DNA from: Chaenocephalus aceratus
Taxonomy: Eukaryota; Chordata; Actinopteri; Perciformes; Channichthyidae
Reading direction: 5' to 3'
Length of the DNA stretch: 64,000 bases
Assembly (NCBI GenBank): GCA_023974075.1
Contig: CM043808.1
Location: 21,452,824-21,516,823 of the forward strand
Positions 1-10,810 of this stretch are shown here, one piece after another; the first letter of the stretch is position 1; each line of letters begins with the position of its first letter. The notes under the pieces are model-generated. The model was given only the letters and a program-made list of their open reading frames with translations. It was not told where the DNA came from and ran no database searches. A program made the position numbers and the translations under genes.

Positions 1-3000
1 GTGACACGATTCCCACCACGGTTCGAGCTCCGCTTAGAAGACCCAGTGCTACTCACAGAGGCGGATCCAATAATGATCACTGGTGCCTGAGTAGAGTTGA
101 CCACCTTTTCGCTTTTGACGTATTTCAGTTTGCTTGCAGCTAGCCTCTCCACAGCACTCATGCCTCCTTTTGTCTCACTCTCTAATTCCATTTGTTTTCG
201 AAGGTATTCAGGACCCTTCTCCAAGATTTTTGTGGTATCACTGGTTGCTTCCATTGTGGTCTAAATGTAATACAAATATGTTATTTCCAAAGAGTAGTAA
301 TCCTTTCGCGTGCGTGCTCTCTGGTGTTAGAGGTAAAAGATTCCATTCAAGTCCGTTCTTTGCCTGAGCACGTATTATAACAGGAGACTTCACCTTGTAT
401 GGTCTAAGACACATTACCCCACCCATCCTGTGCAAGGCAGGTTTTAACCAAACACAAGCCTGTTCAAAGTACACCTGATGGTGTCACAAGATAGAACAGT
501 GTAAGCTGACACTCCAGGGTTTTTTCTCTCGTTCTGGAGGAAATGTGGGCCTTTATCCTTATTGCTCAATACAGTAAAAATGTTACACGATCTCTAACCA
601 TAAAAACTGGTTTCTGTCTAACATAGTAACCCCTTCAACAGTTATCGACTTATTTACCAGGGAAAGTGACAATCAACAAGGCTTGCCGCTCAATATTGTG
701 CAATAAATGTTTGCCTTGGCCTTTTCATATCAACACATGTATACTGTTTGTATATATTTCCAACTGATATTGTTTAATGCAGTTAGATCCCAGCCATTAT
801 ATGTCAAAACACATCTACTCTATAAAATATTTCGACATTAGTCCATCAGTCTTGAAAAAAAACACTGATAATAACTTTTGTCCAAGGTTTATTAGATCAT
901 TAAAGTCACAATCATAAAACCAGAGTGCTAATTTGACATGTTTGCAGTCAACCAGTGTGTTCCTTTTGTCTTAGTAACATGTCCCATTTTAAGGTTATAA
1001 ACTAGAAATTCACATCCCACCACTGCCACCATATGTGAAGGACCAGGGTACAGAAAAAACAGGAGTGCAGGTTGAGGTGCAAAAATACAGATTTTATTGA
1101 CCCAATATATGTACAGTTTTAAGATGGGTAATAAAATCAATTAGGTTTAAACAAAAAGGTGTAGATATCAACAGACACAATCTAGCATAAGCAGAACGTC
1201 ACAAAAATGGGTGACATCCTGTGTGCTCTTCTGTCCAAGAGCAACTCACATACCCCCCCTCATCTCCACACTGCAGGAATGTATAGCACTACTGGTCAGT
1301 CCATTATTGCATGCAGGGGAAAGAGGCTCTAAAAAGGGGTGGCTTAAATGGAGTGGCCTCTTCAAACACCCCTCAGGGTTTGAGAGGAATGGTGTAGTCC
1401 AATTAGCTGACACGTCTATAAAGGCAGGTATTTTCCATCAGCTCAGCCTTTTGCCAGGAGCAAGGTGAGCTGTAAGACACTGACAATAGGATTACACACA
1501 ACACAAATCACAATAGATATTTTAATCTCTGTGTAACAAAATCATAACCTTTACGATGTGTGTTCGTTTGTGAGGCTTGTAGCCCTCACAAGGTCAAAGT
1601 AACCGCGCAAGCATTTATAAGATACAAACCAGATTCAAATATTACCACATGCTTGTTAAAACAATGGCTGCACAATGAATAATAAATAGTGAAAAAATAC
1701 CACCACTACTAGACCATACAATAAATCCACAAGTTCATTAAAAACATAAAATCACCAGTGATTATTGCAGATCTCGTGTGTGGTATTACAGTCCAGGTCC
1801 TGACTCATTAAATCTGCCTTGAATCCATTCCAACCATCACTCCTTACTCACAGTTATTGTTTGTTTTAAATATGTTTTTGACGTTTTCCTTCTATGTGAA
1901 AACAAAAGCCTAATAATCCCAGGAAAGACATGCAGCAAAACACTTCAAGGAACATTTGATCTCGGACCGCTCCGGTAAGAACATCGGGTTCTCGTTCTTC
2001 CATGTGGGCCTCATAACAGACTAGTTTCAAAACCAGAACATTCACGGTTCTGCATCTCCACCAGTGACACTGGCTTTCCTGCCAAGAAAACGTCAAAATG
2101 CACCAATATTTCTCTTCTCGAGCCCATTCACTTACTGAGTCCATTTGATTAAATGTTTCTTGACAGTAGACTGTCATTCAAGATTTACATGCAACATTTG
2201 ACTTATAGAATTGAATGATACATATTTCAAAAGTTTTAAAGTATATGTTCCAACCATTCTTCCAACTATTGTGCAGTGAGCCTTCATGGCCTTCCTTAAC
2301 TATGGAGATATTCTCGTTGGTCATGCATCCCTATAAACAATTCAGCTGTCAAACCCTGTGTATTATAGTGCATTAAGCTATGAAACAAATGATATATTTC
2401 AGACGCATTGTTCTCTGTATCCCGGGTTTTGATGAATGGTTAAGAATAACATTCATCTTGTTCATTTCTAAAGCTTGACTCTTATAGTTTCACACCTTTT
2501 TTCTCATTTAATTTAAGTGACTACACAATCCAGTAACCTAACCTAATTTATTTCCTTATGTAGACATTCATGTTGGCAGACCTGGTTTGATGTACCTTTT
2601 TAAATTAAATGAGCTGCAAACTGCTCTCAAACAAGAGTTATACTGTATTAGATATACCACTTTAGATTTAAAGCTTTAATATTGGATGTTTTTATAATTA
2701 CTAAAACAATTTTTTATTACCTGTTTATTGCGTTGAATGTTCCCTGGTTTCAGGTCTTTCTTGGAAAAAATATTTCGATGTCAATGACATATACAATATT
2801 GGTTAAACAATGATTAAATAAATCATGGTGGTTTTGTAATAGAAAGCAGGAGAAGCTGATGCAACATGCGTGTAATGAAAGTTGCGATTGAGGATAATAA
2901 TTCAAAATAAAACATTTGGCAACAGAATAAGAGGTTGCAGCAACATAGAAAACTGTTTGTTTCATATCAGCTCGGCTCAGCTCTACACAGCATTTTAACA

Positions 3001-3296
3001 CACCCTCCATTAAGTGTTTCTGACCGAGTGAGTGACTTGGTTCTGGCAACTTTTCACAGCCTCTTCATAACATATCTGGTGGTCCCTATACTCAATGCTG
3101 CTCCTGAAACAAAACCAGAATGTACAGGAATTATAACTGGTGTGCATGTTCCTTAAATGGCTAAACACGACAAAGATAGATGTTTTTGAATACTTAGATG
3201 AGCGAGAGAGAAAACAGCATTTACTTACAAGCTGTGTAGTACACAAATGCAAACAGTGTGAACGTCATTAGAATAACGTTTTGTATAAGGACAGCA

Positions 3297-3300
<4 letters not shown>
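1..3300. other. Left flank, no gene recognised
   Basis: I find no coding region I can defend here. The open frames are short, overlap on both strands, and match no family I recognise. The stretch is AT-rich and mostly looks single copy. One block (1431-1590) recurs at 39136-39299 and is listed separately. It could hold introns or noncoding exons of a neighbouring host gene. Confidence 0.5.
1431..1590. repeat. Dispersed repeat, copy 1 (pair with 39136-39299)
   Basis: This roughly 160-bp block is nearly identical to 39136-39299, in the same orientation, with a few substitutions and one small indel near its middle. The second copy lies inside the 23.7-kb insertion. No terminal repeats or coding sequence are visible, so it may be part of an unrecognised dispersed family or a piece of sequence carried by the large insertion. 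Confidence 0.75.

Positions 3301-3330
<30 letters not shown>
3301..3330. repeat. TA microsatellite
   Basis: A pure (TA)15 run followed by a short CA stretch. Confidence 0.95.
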
Positions 3331-3337
<7 letters not shown>

Positions 3338-4379
3338 GTCCTCATTCTTTTTCATTTTTCTAAAAGCAGACATTTCATATCCAATGCATCACTTTCTTTA
3401 TGCGTGTAAGTTTTACAGGGCCAGTTGAAATGGCCAACACAGTACACAGACAGTAAAGCGTTTTATATTGATTCCACTCAAATCATTTATGCCTAAAGGC
3501 TACTTATAGTTTTCAATGTGTGTACATCATTATTATAACACATTTGTTTTTCATGGTGTTGAACTAATATTTTATGCGTGTGATTTCTTCTGAATGGCTT
3601 CCCTAAAATCAGAACTCAACAATTCACTTGGGCATTGTGCAATGTTGTTTTGCACTTAAACATTTCTTAATCATGATCTCCATCTTGAAAGAAGTTCTCA
3701 GATTTTGAGGTCTGGACAAAATCACAAGTCATTCTTATACTTCAGCCCACACTGAATTCTTGTTTAAATCACACGCGTTGTGTGCCTATAATGTTCACAG
3801 CATTCACATTTATAATGTTTTCTGTCTGGTCATCTTAGGTAAGCTAATTACCACTGAGTATAATTCAAAGCCGAGGCTGGTAGAATTTGTAATGTTTATA
3901 AAGTGTAGATCTCATAATGGCACTGAAAGAAAAGCAGGAACAGGAACCAAGTGTGTACTACATTTCATGTCAATCAATGCACAAGACTTTTCACAAAAAA
4001 ATGACAAATTGCAACCACTCGATAGTCAGGCAATCACCAAAGTCAGATGGATTCATCCTCTAGGGACCATGAATGTCTATACCGAATGTTATGACAAACC
4101 ATAAAACAGTTACAGATATATTTGTATTCAACAGCTGACAGACAACTATTGCCATCCCTAGAGTCACGTTGCAAAAATAGGCACAAAATGTTAATTATGA
4201 GTCTGACATGGCATTGATAAAGTGTACAATCCGTATAAAACAACATTTGAAAGAGCAATATAAGTTCTCTCACACACCTCCCACCTCTCCCCCCTGGGTG
4301 TCTGGTTTTACTTGCTGTTTTTCTCTGGGAAGCACTTTGTAAACTTGTAAATACGTTTCATGATTATTATGGAGTTGAA

Positions 4380-4880
4380 ACTAAGTGCACTAACAGCGTT
4401 TAATCAGCATGTTGCCATTTAATCAGCATGTTGTTTGACTGATTGTTAAACCCGTTTCTACTTAATATGAGAAAAGAAAGAGGAAGCAGACTCTGGGAGC
4501 AATGGAGGGGAGAGGAGTAAACATGAACAAAGTCACCATTAGTCATGTCTCCCCAGGGCCCTACACCTTTATTTAATTTGTTGCTTATGCTGCTTATTGG
4601 ATAAACACATTCTACACTTTAATGTGACATGGCATCATCTGTTAATTGTGTTTTTATGGAGTCATTCACAATAATTATCGTCCATCCTTGAGAGGTGAAT
4701 GAAACCTGCTGACTCAATTAAAAAATTCTTGCTAATTACGAGATACAATTGCTGCAGGCATCTTTTGCTTGCAGCTATTGTTTCACTGTTATGTAAAGTA
4801 ACTGATAATTGGTAAATATGCATGCAGAGCTAATATAAGGTCGCTTCGATCTCAATTATCCAGTGTTTATTTATCACAAG
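4380..4880. promoter_or_regulatory. Possible conserved noncoding element
   Basis: No open frame is present. The block is dense in AT-rich homeodomain-like cores (TAATTA, CAATTA, ATTAGC types), has a tandem 16-bp duplication (TTTAATCAGCATGTTG twice around 4398-4430), and includes balanced, non-repetitive sequence around 4640-4870. This is the texture of vertebrate conserved enhancers. The call is impression-based: conservation cannot be tested from a single sequence. Confidence 0.25.
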
Positions 4881-5478
4881 CTTATCTTACTGTATCAGTA
4901 CTGATGCAGTCTCTTTTTATACATCAAAGATTTTAATTTCCTTTTTGTTCATCTTTTCCTTTTGGCCTCCATCAAACATCATGAGGAGAATACATGTTAT
5001 TTACAGACTTGTAAGACAGGCTTTGAAAGTTTATGAAATGTTAAGCTGCTGTTTTCATATTAACAATAACGAAATATATGAAAGGGTGCACTGCATTGAG
5101 AAAGCAACAGAAGATCATAATTGACTATTTTTTGACATTTTTATGGACCTTTGTGCAGCCAAGAACTTTACTTTATTGGTTTTCTCTCTTTTCTGTCAAG
5201 ATTGTTGTCAGTGAAAAAGCTTTTGTATATCTGATATATGCTACCTGCTAAGCATGGGTTTGGCGTCGGTTGATTCCGACCGAAACAGGGCTAAAAGAGC
5301 GTGAATATTGGAACTACATTAAGCAGGTGCACATAAATATGCTGCAGTGAATGCTATGTGTTGCTATCTGTCTCGGGCTGTTTGTTAACAGGTTTCTGTA
5401 TTAACTTCAAAATTGGTACCATGTCTTTGCACCAGTACCAAAATATGCTATATGCTATATGCAGCCAGGAAAAAATAA

Positions 5479-5624
5479 AGTCACTTACACGTCACTCTAT
5501 TGCTCCCTCCCCCCTCATTAAATACGAGGGCGTCACCCCTCAGCAGCCAATTGCTGCACATGCTAAATTCCTTAAATGCCTGCGCTTCCTCCCTGTCAGT
5601 TGTCATTTCAGGTGACCACACGCA
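5479..5624 (+). repeat. Ngaro split direct repeat A1
   Basis: These 146 bp recur with only a few substitutions at 10356-10501. This copy lies directly upstream of the gag-RT frame and so also serves as the leader and probable promoter region. Confidence 0.9.
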
Positions 5625-5682
5625 GTAGTAGTACTACAAGACTCCTCCTCGTGAGAAAAACACAAGAAAGAACTAGCTCAAG

Positions 5683-8193
5683 ATGTCCAACTCGGACAAT
5701 TCGGAACACGAACCTGGTATGGAAATCTTCGATCCCGTTTCGGCTCCCCACAGCGGCTTATCACCAGAGGCAGACTTCCTCATCGCCCGGCTCCTGCAGC
5801 AGGGCATCCCCACAGCCCCAGGCCTCACTCTCTCTCAGCTCCGAGATCTCTCGGACCAGGTCTCCAGCACAGCTCCCCAGTCCGGGGCAGCAGCCCCAGG
5901 CAGCTCCCCAGAGAGACCAGGGCGAGGACGCGGCCGCAGCCGCGGAGGAAAAAATGGCAGGAAGTCGAGCCCTCCAGGATCCTGTCCGCCTCCAAAATCC
6001 ACCCCTTCCCAGGCTCGCCAGGCCGGGAGCGGCACTAACACGCCCTTCATGGAGAGTAGCGTGGCCGGCGCCCTGCAATCCCTGGCTAGCTCCATGAGAG
6101 CTATCGATGCTCGCCTCCAGGCCCTGGAAGACTCCGGTACAGGAGCGTCAACTTCCGTTGCACTCAGAGCAGCGCTTGCTGCCTCAGTCCAGCCGGGGTT
6201 GCCGGGTCAGGGTGTTCCACGCATTCCAGCAGTAGCTCCCCCTTATTCTCTGGCTTCGGCCCTCCCAGCCCCCCCTTCAGGTAGGCCTTTTATTTCCCAA
6301 GCCGCCAACATCTCCTCACGGCTTAGGTCGAAAATTCTTGAAGGGAAGGATGTTAATCTGCTTAGCCTTATTCTGCCCTCCCCGGAGTGCGATAAAGCCA
6401 TCGCCACAGGAGGAAATATCACTGCCGTCTTTAAGGCCGCAGACCCCAGGCTTATCAGAGACAACAGCTTAGGGCAATTCATGGTAGCTTTCGGCATCTT
6501 CCGTGACGTTCTCTGCTCCGTCTACCCTGAGAGAAGAGTAGAATTAGATGCGTACATGGCCATTATTGGAGACATCAACATTAGATACGGGAAATCTGTC
6601 TTCTTTCAGTACCACAAAAGCTTTTCAAGTAAAGCAGCGCTCCACCTCGCGCATAGCAATATCCGCCTGGATTGGTCAGTGATGGACATCGAGCTGCTCG
6701 TGATGGCTACCGGCGGCCAATCTGCTATTTCATGCAACAGCTGCGGAGCGCAGGGCCACATCGCTCCCCTCTGCCCCTCAGTGCCTTTCTCCGTGCCCAG
6801 AGCCTCCCACATGCAGTATGCTGGGAACGATAGACCAAGCCGTCAGTTCCTGCAGGGATGCACACCCGAAGTCCGTGTGCCCCAGGCGCAGCCGAAACCT
6901 TACAGTAGCTCTGCGCCAGAAACCTCGTGGTGGAAAAACATTTTGAAACATCACCCCTCCACTCCCATTAACATCCCTCAGCTAGCAGCTGCGCTATCCA
7001 CTCACCCAGATTCCGTGTTCGTGGACTATCTCCTGTCAGGGCTCTCCCAAGGCTTCAGGGTAGGGGTCCTCTCATCTCCCACAGTTACTTTCGTAGCAAG
7101 AAACTTACAGTCAGCCGCTAAAGAACCCAACATAGTTTCCCAGCTCATCGACAAAGAACTTCTCAAAGGATATATAATCGGTCCTTTTAGCTCCTCCCCC
7201 TTCCCAGTGTTCCGTTCAAATCCCATCGGAATAGCCACACGCAAATACTCCGAGAAAAAAAGGCTGATTTTCGATCTGTCCGCTCCCCGTTCCGGCCCAT
7301 TCTGCAGCGTCAACAGCATCATCGCTCCAGATCAGTTTTCCCTTCACTATGCCTCAGTGGACAATGCAATAAAGATGATTAAGTTCACAGGGCACGGAGC
7401 TTGGCTCTCCAAAGCGGACATTACCGATGCCTTCAAAATCATCCCCATTCATCCGTCTCAGTGGAATTTGTTCGGTATTAAGTGGGAGTCCAAACTCTAT
7501 TTCGCCGTTCGCCTGACCTTCGGGTGCAGAAGCAGTCCCTGCATTTTCAACTCCTTCTCGGAAGCGCTCTGCTGGATCCTGCTGAACATCGTCAGAATCC
7601 CCTCCGTCCTTCACCTACTGGACGATTTCCTCCTCATAGATCCGCCACAGGACAGCTCAGGGATCTCACTGGCCAAGCTGAAACACTGCTTTCAGGAGTT
7701 AGGTGTCCCTCTCTCCAAAGAGAAAACGTTAGGTCCCAACACACGCTTAGAGTTCTTAGGCATCATCCTCAACTCCATAGACATGAAGGCGTCTCTCCCC
7801 TCCGACAAATTGCAGCGCATCCGGGACATCACCAAGTCATACTGCGAGCAACAAGTCATCACAAAACAACAGTTGCTCTCCCTTCTCGGACACCTCAACT
7901 TCGCCATGCGCGTCATCCCCCAGGGGCGCTCGTTCATCTCCCGCCTCCTGGACGCAGCATTGGCGGTCGACAACCTCCATGACTGCGTTTTCTTAGACGA
8001 AGGCTGCCGCTCAGACCTACGTTTCTGGTCCCTCCCGCTCGCCCACTGGAACGGAGTTACTTTCTTTTATGATGACCTTGTGTGTTCCTCTGACTCAATG
8101 AGGTTTTTCACGGATGCCGCCCCATCCGTGGGTTTTTGGGGTTTCTTCCAGGGAGAGTGGTTCGCAGGGTCATGGCCCCCCATCATTCCCTAA
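5683..8193 (+). CDS. Ngaro gag-reverse transcriptase polyprotein
   Basis: An 836-residue frame. Residues 1-200 are Ser/Pro/Gly/Arg-rich and gag-like, including an RGRGRSRGG stretch. Around residue 350 there is a CCHC zinc knuckle (CNSCGAQGHIAPLC, spacing C-x2-C-x4-H-x4-C). The reverse transcriptase covers about residues 450-740, with KKRLIFDLSAP, WLSKADITDAFKIIPI, LTFGCRSSPCIF and the catalytic HLLDDFLLI (xxDD in place of YxDD, usual for the DIRS order), then the LEFLGIIL thumb-side motif. RNase H starts at about residue 790 (RFFTDAAPSVGFWGFF) and is cut by a frameshift near 8190. Gag and RT share one frame here, whereas Ngaro elements often use two. The start follows the A1 repeat by about 60 bases. 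Confidence 0.9.
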   Translation: MSNSDNSEHEPGMEIFDPVSAPHSGLSPEADFLIARLLQQGIPTAPGLTLSQLRDLSDQVSSTAPQSGAAAPGSSPERPGRGRGRSRGGKNGRKSSPPGSCPPPKSTPSQARQAGSGTNTPFMESSVAGALQSLASSMRAIDARLQALEDSGTGASTSVALRAALAASVQPGLPGQGVPRIPAVAPPYSLASALPAPPSGRPFISQAANISSRLRSKILEGKDVNLLSLILPSPECDKAIATGGNITAVFKAADPRLIRDNSLGQFMVAFGIFRDVLCSVYPERRVELDAYMAIIGDINIRYGKSVFFQYHKSFSSKAALHLAHSNIRLDWSVMDIELLVMATGGQSAISCNSCGAQGHIAPLCPSVPFSVPRASHMQYAGNDRPSRQFLQGCTPEVRVPQAQPKPYSSSAPETSWWKNILKHHPSTPINIPQLAAALSTHPDSVFVDYLLSGLSQGFRVGVLSSPTVTFVARNLQSAAKEPNIVSQLIDKELLKGYIIGPFSSSPFPVFRSNPIGIATRKYSEKKRLIFDLSAPRSGPFCSVNSIIAPDQFSLHYASVDNAIKMIKFTGHGAWLSKADITDAFKIIPIHPSQWNLFGIKWESKLYFAVRLTFGCRSSPCIFNSFSEALCWILLNIVRIPSVLHLLDDFLLIDPPQDSSGISLAKLKHCFQELGVPLSKEKTLGPNTRLEFLGIILNSIDMKASLPSDKLQRIRDITKSYCEQQVITKQQLLSLLGHLNFAMRVIPQGRSFISRLLDAALAVDNLHDCVFLDEGCRSDLRFWSLPLAHWNGVTFFYDDLVCSSDSMRFFTDAAPSVGFWGFFQGEWFAGSWPPIIP

Positions 8194-8548
8194 TCATGCT
8201 TCATCCTCCGCTCTGCACGAGATCTTTCCGATCGCCGTTGCATGCCACGTATGGGGTCACCTGTGGTTCCGTAAACACATCTCGGTGCTGTGCGACAACC
8301 AATCAGTGGTTGAAATCATCAACAAGGCGCGCTCCCAGTGTAGTGACATCATGCCATTCATGAGAAGCATCACGCGGTCCTCCATAATCCACAACTTCAT
8401 TATCACAGCTCGCCACATTGCCGGTCACCTCAATGTTGTTGCTGACTCCCTCTCTCGCTTTCATTTCCAGACATTCCAGAACTTCTGCCCGGAAGCCAGC
8501 TCGCAACCAGTCGGAATCCCTCCACTTCATCTCCTCTCTCTGCACTAA
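8190..8548 (+). pseudogene. Ngaro RNase H, C-terminal part (frameshifted)
   Basis: This continues the RNase H of the upstream frame after a frame change near 8190. Visible RNase H features are HEIFPIAVACHVWG, the catalytic-aspartate strand VLCDNQSVVEIINK, and RHIAGHLNVVADSLSR, where the final aspartate closes the active site. Part of the full element; not an independent gene. Confidence 0.85.
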
Positions 8549-8592
8549 CCGAGAGTCCCCTAGCTCGGCACCTCGAGTCTGCCAGATTCTTT

Positions 8593-9466
8593 ATGAGAAA
8601 GGGCTTAGCCGATTTCGCATGGAGAACGTTCGCTTTTTTCTGCCGCTCAGTAGGTGTCTCACTCAAACCTGTCCTCATCTCCACCGTGTGCGCCTTCATG
8701 GGCTACTACACCACTGATCGAAACCTCAAACCTCAGTATATCCGGAGCCTCTTAGCAGGCATTCAATTTAATGTTCGCTGCTCCGATCCTAGCTTTCCCA
8801 GCCTATTTTCAAACCCTACAGTAAGCTTATTCTTAAAGGGTTGTATAAGACGTTTCCCCCCGCTGCATACCCGAGGCTCCCTATCACACTCCCCGTCCTG
8901 CGCCTCATGCCGTCCACACTCAGGAAAGGATTATTCTCCCCCTATATCGACGCGCTGCTCGATGCCGTATTTTTATTAGCCTTCGGTGCATTCCTCCGAC
9001 CTGGCGAATTCACCACAGCTTCCCTCACGTTCGACCCCAGTCAAGACGTCTGCCTCTCCGACACTTTAGTCTCAGCCTCAAACACTCCAAATGCGGAGGA
9101 GCCTGCTCAGTTATCGCAGCTCGTATCGATTCCCCGTTCTGCCCTTTTAATTCCATGATTAAATTCCTGCTCTGCAGACCCCCCACCAATCCGTCCTCAC
9201 CACTTTTTCTCATCAAAGGAAATGCTCCCTTAACGCTGCGCCTGTTCAATTTCTACCTCAAGCAAGTCCTCATTAAGTCCGGCCTATCACCTACATCATA
9301 CTCGGGACATTCCTTCCGGATAGGTGCAGCCACCTCTGCTGCTAATCAAGGTCTCTCCACCTCATACCTACAACAACTAGGACGGTGGTCCTCCTCCGCC
9401 TTCACAACCTACATTCGCCCGGACATCAGCACCGTACTGGCTTCCCAAAGATCTCTCGGACCCTAA
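8593..9466 (+). pseudogene. Ngaro tyrosine recombinase (two frameshifts)
   Basis: This encodes the integrase of the element in three consecutive frames. The N-terminal SAM-like core is at 8593-8840. Box I, with the first catalytic arginine, reads FGAFLRPGEFTTASL near 8980. Box II has the H-x-x-R signature SGHSFRIGAATSAA near 9305, and the nucleophile tyrosine lies in LGRWSSSAFTTYIRP near 9390. The R, H, R and Y residues are thus all present, but two frame changes (about 8840-8870 and 9150) prevent a single product. Ends at the stop after 9466. Confidence 0.88.
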
Positions 9467-10142
9467 CTATGGTATTTATGCATATAACTGGTGGTGGTTC
9501 AAAACATATTTACACGTATACATGTCTCATTATGGTACCGGATTTCAAACTGCATTCCTGTCCTAGTCCGCGGGCCCCGCCCACAGGGAATAATGTCTCG
9601 TCTCACGCTGCATTTACACGTAACGGGCTACATTCTCCTGCACGCAGGTATCTAATCCCAGGCCCTTGCTCAAATGTGTCTGTGTAAAATGTATACTCTG
9701 CGACGTCAGGTGTGGACTGGGGGTCCCCGTAGACTTCGGTCTCGTGTCGTGGACTGTGGGTCCCAGTAGACTTCGGTCTCGTGGACTGTGGGCCACCGTA
9801 GACTTCGGTCTCGTGGACTGTGGGCCACCGTAGACTTCGGTCTCGTGGACGTTGGGCCACCGTAGACTTCTGTCTCAGTTAAAAAACAAGCTCCCTGCTT
9901 CGGCAGGACGTTCGACCTTCGGGCGGCGTAGTCAAGCCCTGCTAGCCAGGCAGGCGACCCTCAGGTCGTTTTCAGATAAGACCGGCACTGATTTCGGCCG
10001 TCAGAGTCTCAGTATGACCCGTAAACTCCGGCAGTGATTCCGGCCTTCTGCCGCATACATATGTTAATCTATTACTTCATCCCCAGATCACCACAAGGTA
10101 AGAAACTCAGTTAATCTCAGTATTCCATACTTCACTGGTTTT
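9467..10142 (+). other. Ngaro 3' noncoding region
   Basis: Noncoding sequence between the recombinase stop and repeat B1. Apart from the minisatellite at 9715-9870 I see no structure. Confidence 0.6.
9715..9870. repeat. Minisatellite of about 34 bp in Ngaro 3' region
   Basis: About five tandem copies of a 32-36-bp unit containing GTAGACTTCGGTCTCGTGGA, with small length differences between units. Confidence 0.85.
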
Positions 10143-10312
10143 GGGGATTTCATCGGAGCGGTTCTTTCCCTCCTGAATGATTATCCTGCAAACCGGGGCC
10201 TAATCACCAAACACCATTCAATTCTCCTGTTGTATTATCATGGCAATCATTTCATTCATATGACGTGTAACAATAAATATGTATTCCTTACATCACGTCT
10301 CTCCGGTTTGAA
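10143..10312 (+). repeat. Ngaro split direct repeat B1
   Basis: A 170-bp block repeated almost exactly at 10608-10777, the right end of the element. Confidence 0.9.
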
Positions 10313-10355
10313 ATGAAAGCTTTAGCGCAAGTTCAATAAGGAAGACCTAACAATG

Positions 10356-10501
10356 AGTCACTTACACGTCACTCTATTGCTCCCTCCCCCCTCATTAAAT
10401 ACGAGGGCGTCACTCCTCAGCAGCCAATTGCTGCACATGCTAAATTTCTTAAATGCCTGCTCTTCCTCCCTGTCAGTTGTCATTTCAGGTGACCACACGC
10501 A
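10356..10501 (+). repeat. Ngaro split direct repeat A2
   Basis: The second copy of the 5' terminal repeat (5479-5624), lying between B1 and B2 as expected for a circular-intermediate replication mode. Confidence 0.9.
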
Positions 10502-10607
10502 ACCCGCCTCCACCCCTCTCGCCTCCCGTCTCCTCCAGGACAAAGCTAAACCTTCCTTCTTCAGACCGGTCCCACCTACTTATCACCACCACCAGTGTCT
10601 AGACCCC

Positions 10608-10777
10608 GGGGATTTAATCGGAGCGGTTCTTTCCCTCCTGAATGATTATCCTGCAAACCGGGGCCTAATCGCCAAACACCATTCAATTCTCCTGTTGTAT
10701 TATCATGGCAATCATTTCATTCATATGACGTGTAACAATAAATATGTATTCCTTACATCACGTCTCTCCGGTTTGAA
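10608..10777 (+). repeat. Ngaro split direct repeat B2
   Basis: The second copy of B1; it marks the 3' terminus of the element. Similarity ends a few bases after the shared GGTTTGAA. Confidence 0.9.
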
Positions 10778-10810
10778 GTGGAGTCCTGAACAGCTGACTG
10801 GTTTCTCTGA

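Larger units (their letters stand above)
5479..10780 (+). mobile_element. Ngaro-type tyrosine-recombinase retrotransposon
   Basis: The element is bounded by split direct repeats in the order A1 (5479-5624), coding region, B1 (10143-10312), A2 (10356-10501), B2 (10608-10777). In known biology this arrangement is specific to Ngaro-like members of the DIRS order, which integrate by tyrosine recombinase and make no target duplication. The coding order is gag with zinc knuckle, reverse transcriptase, RNase H, tyrosine recombinase, and no methyltransferase domain is seen, again as in Ngaro. Three frameshifts in the RNase H and recombinase part make this copy non-autonomous. Its right end abuts the 5' end of an L2-like LINE. 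Confidence 0.88.

Noticed and set aside
5761..6095. Minus-strand frames opposite the Ngaro gag
   Set aside because: Shadows of a GC-rich real coding region on the plus strand.
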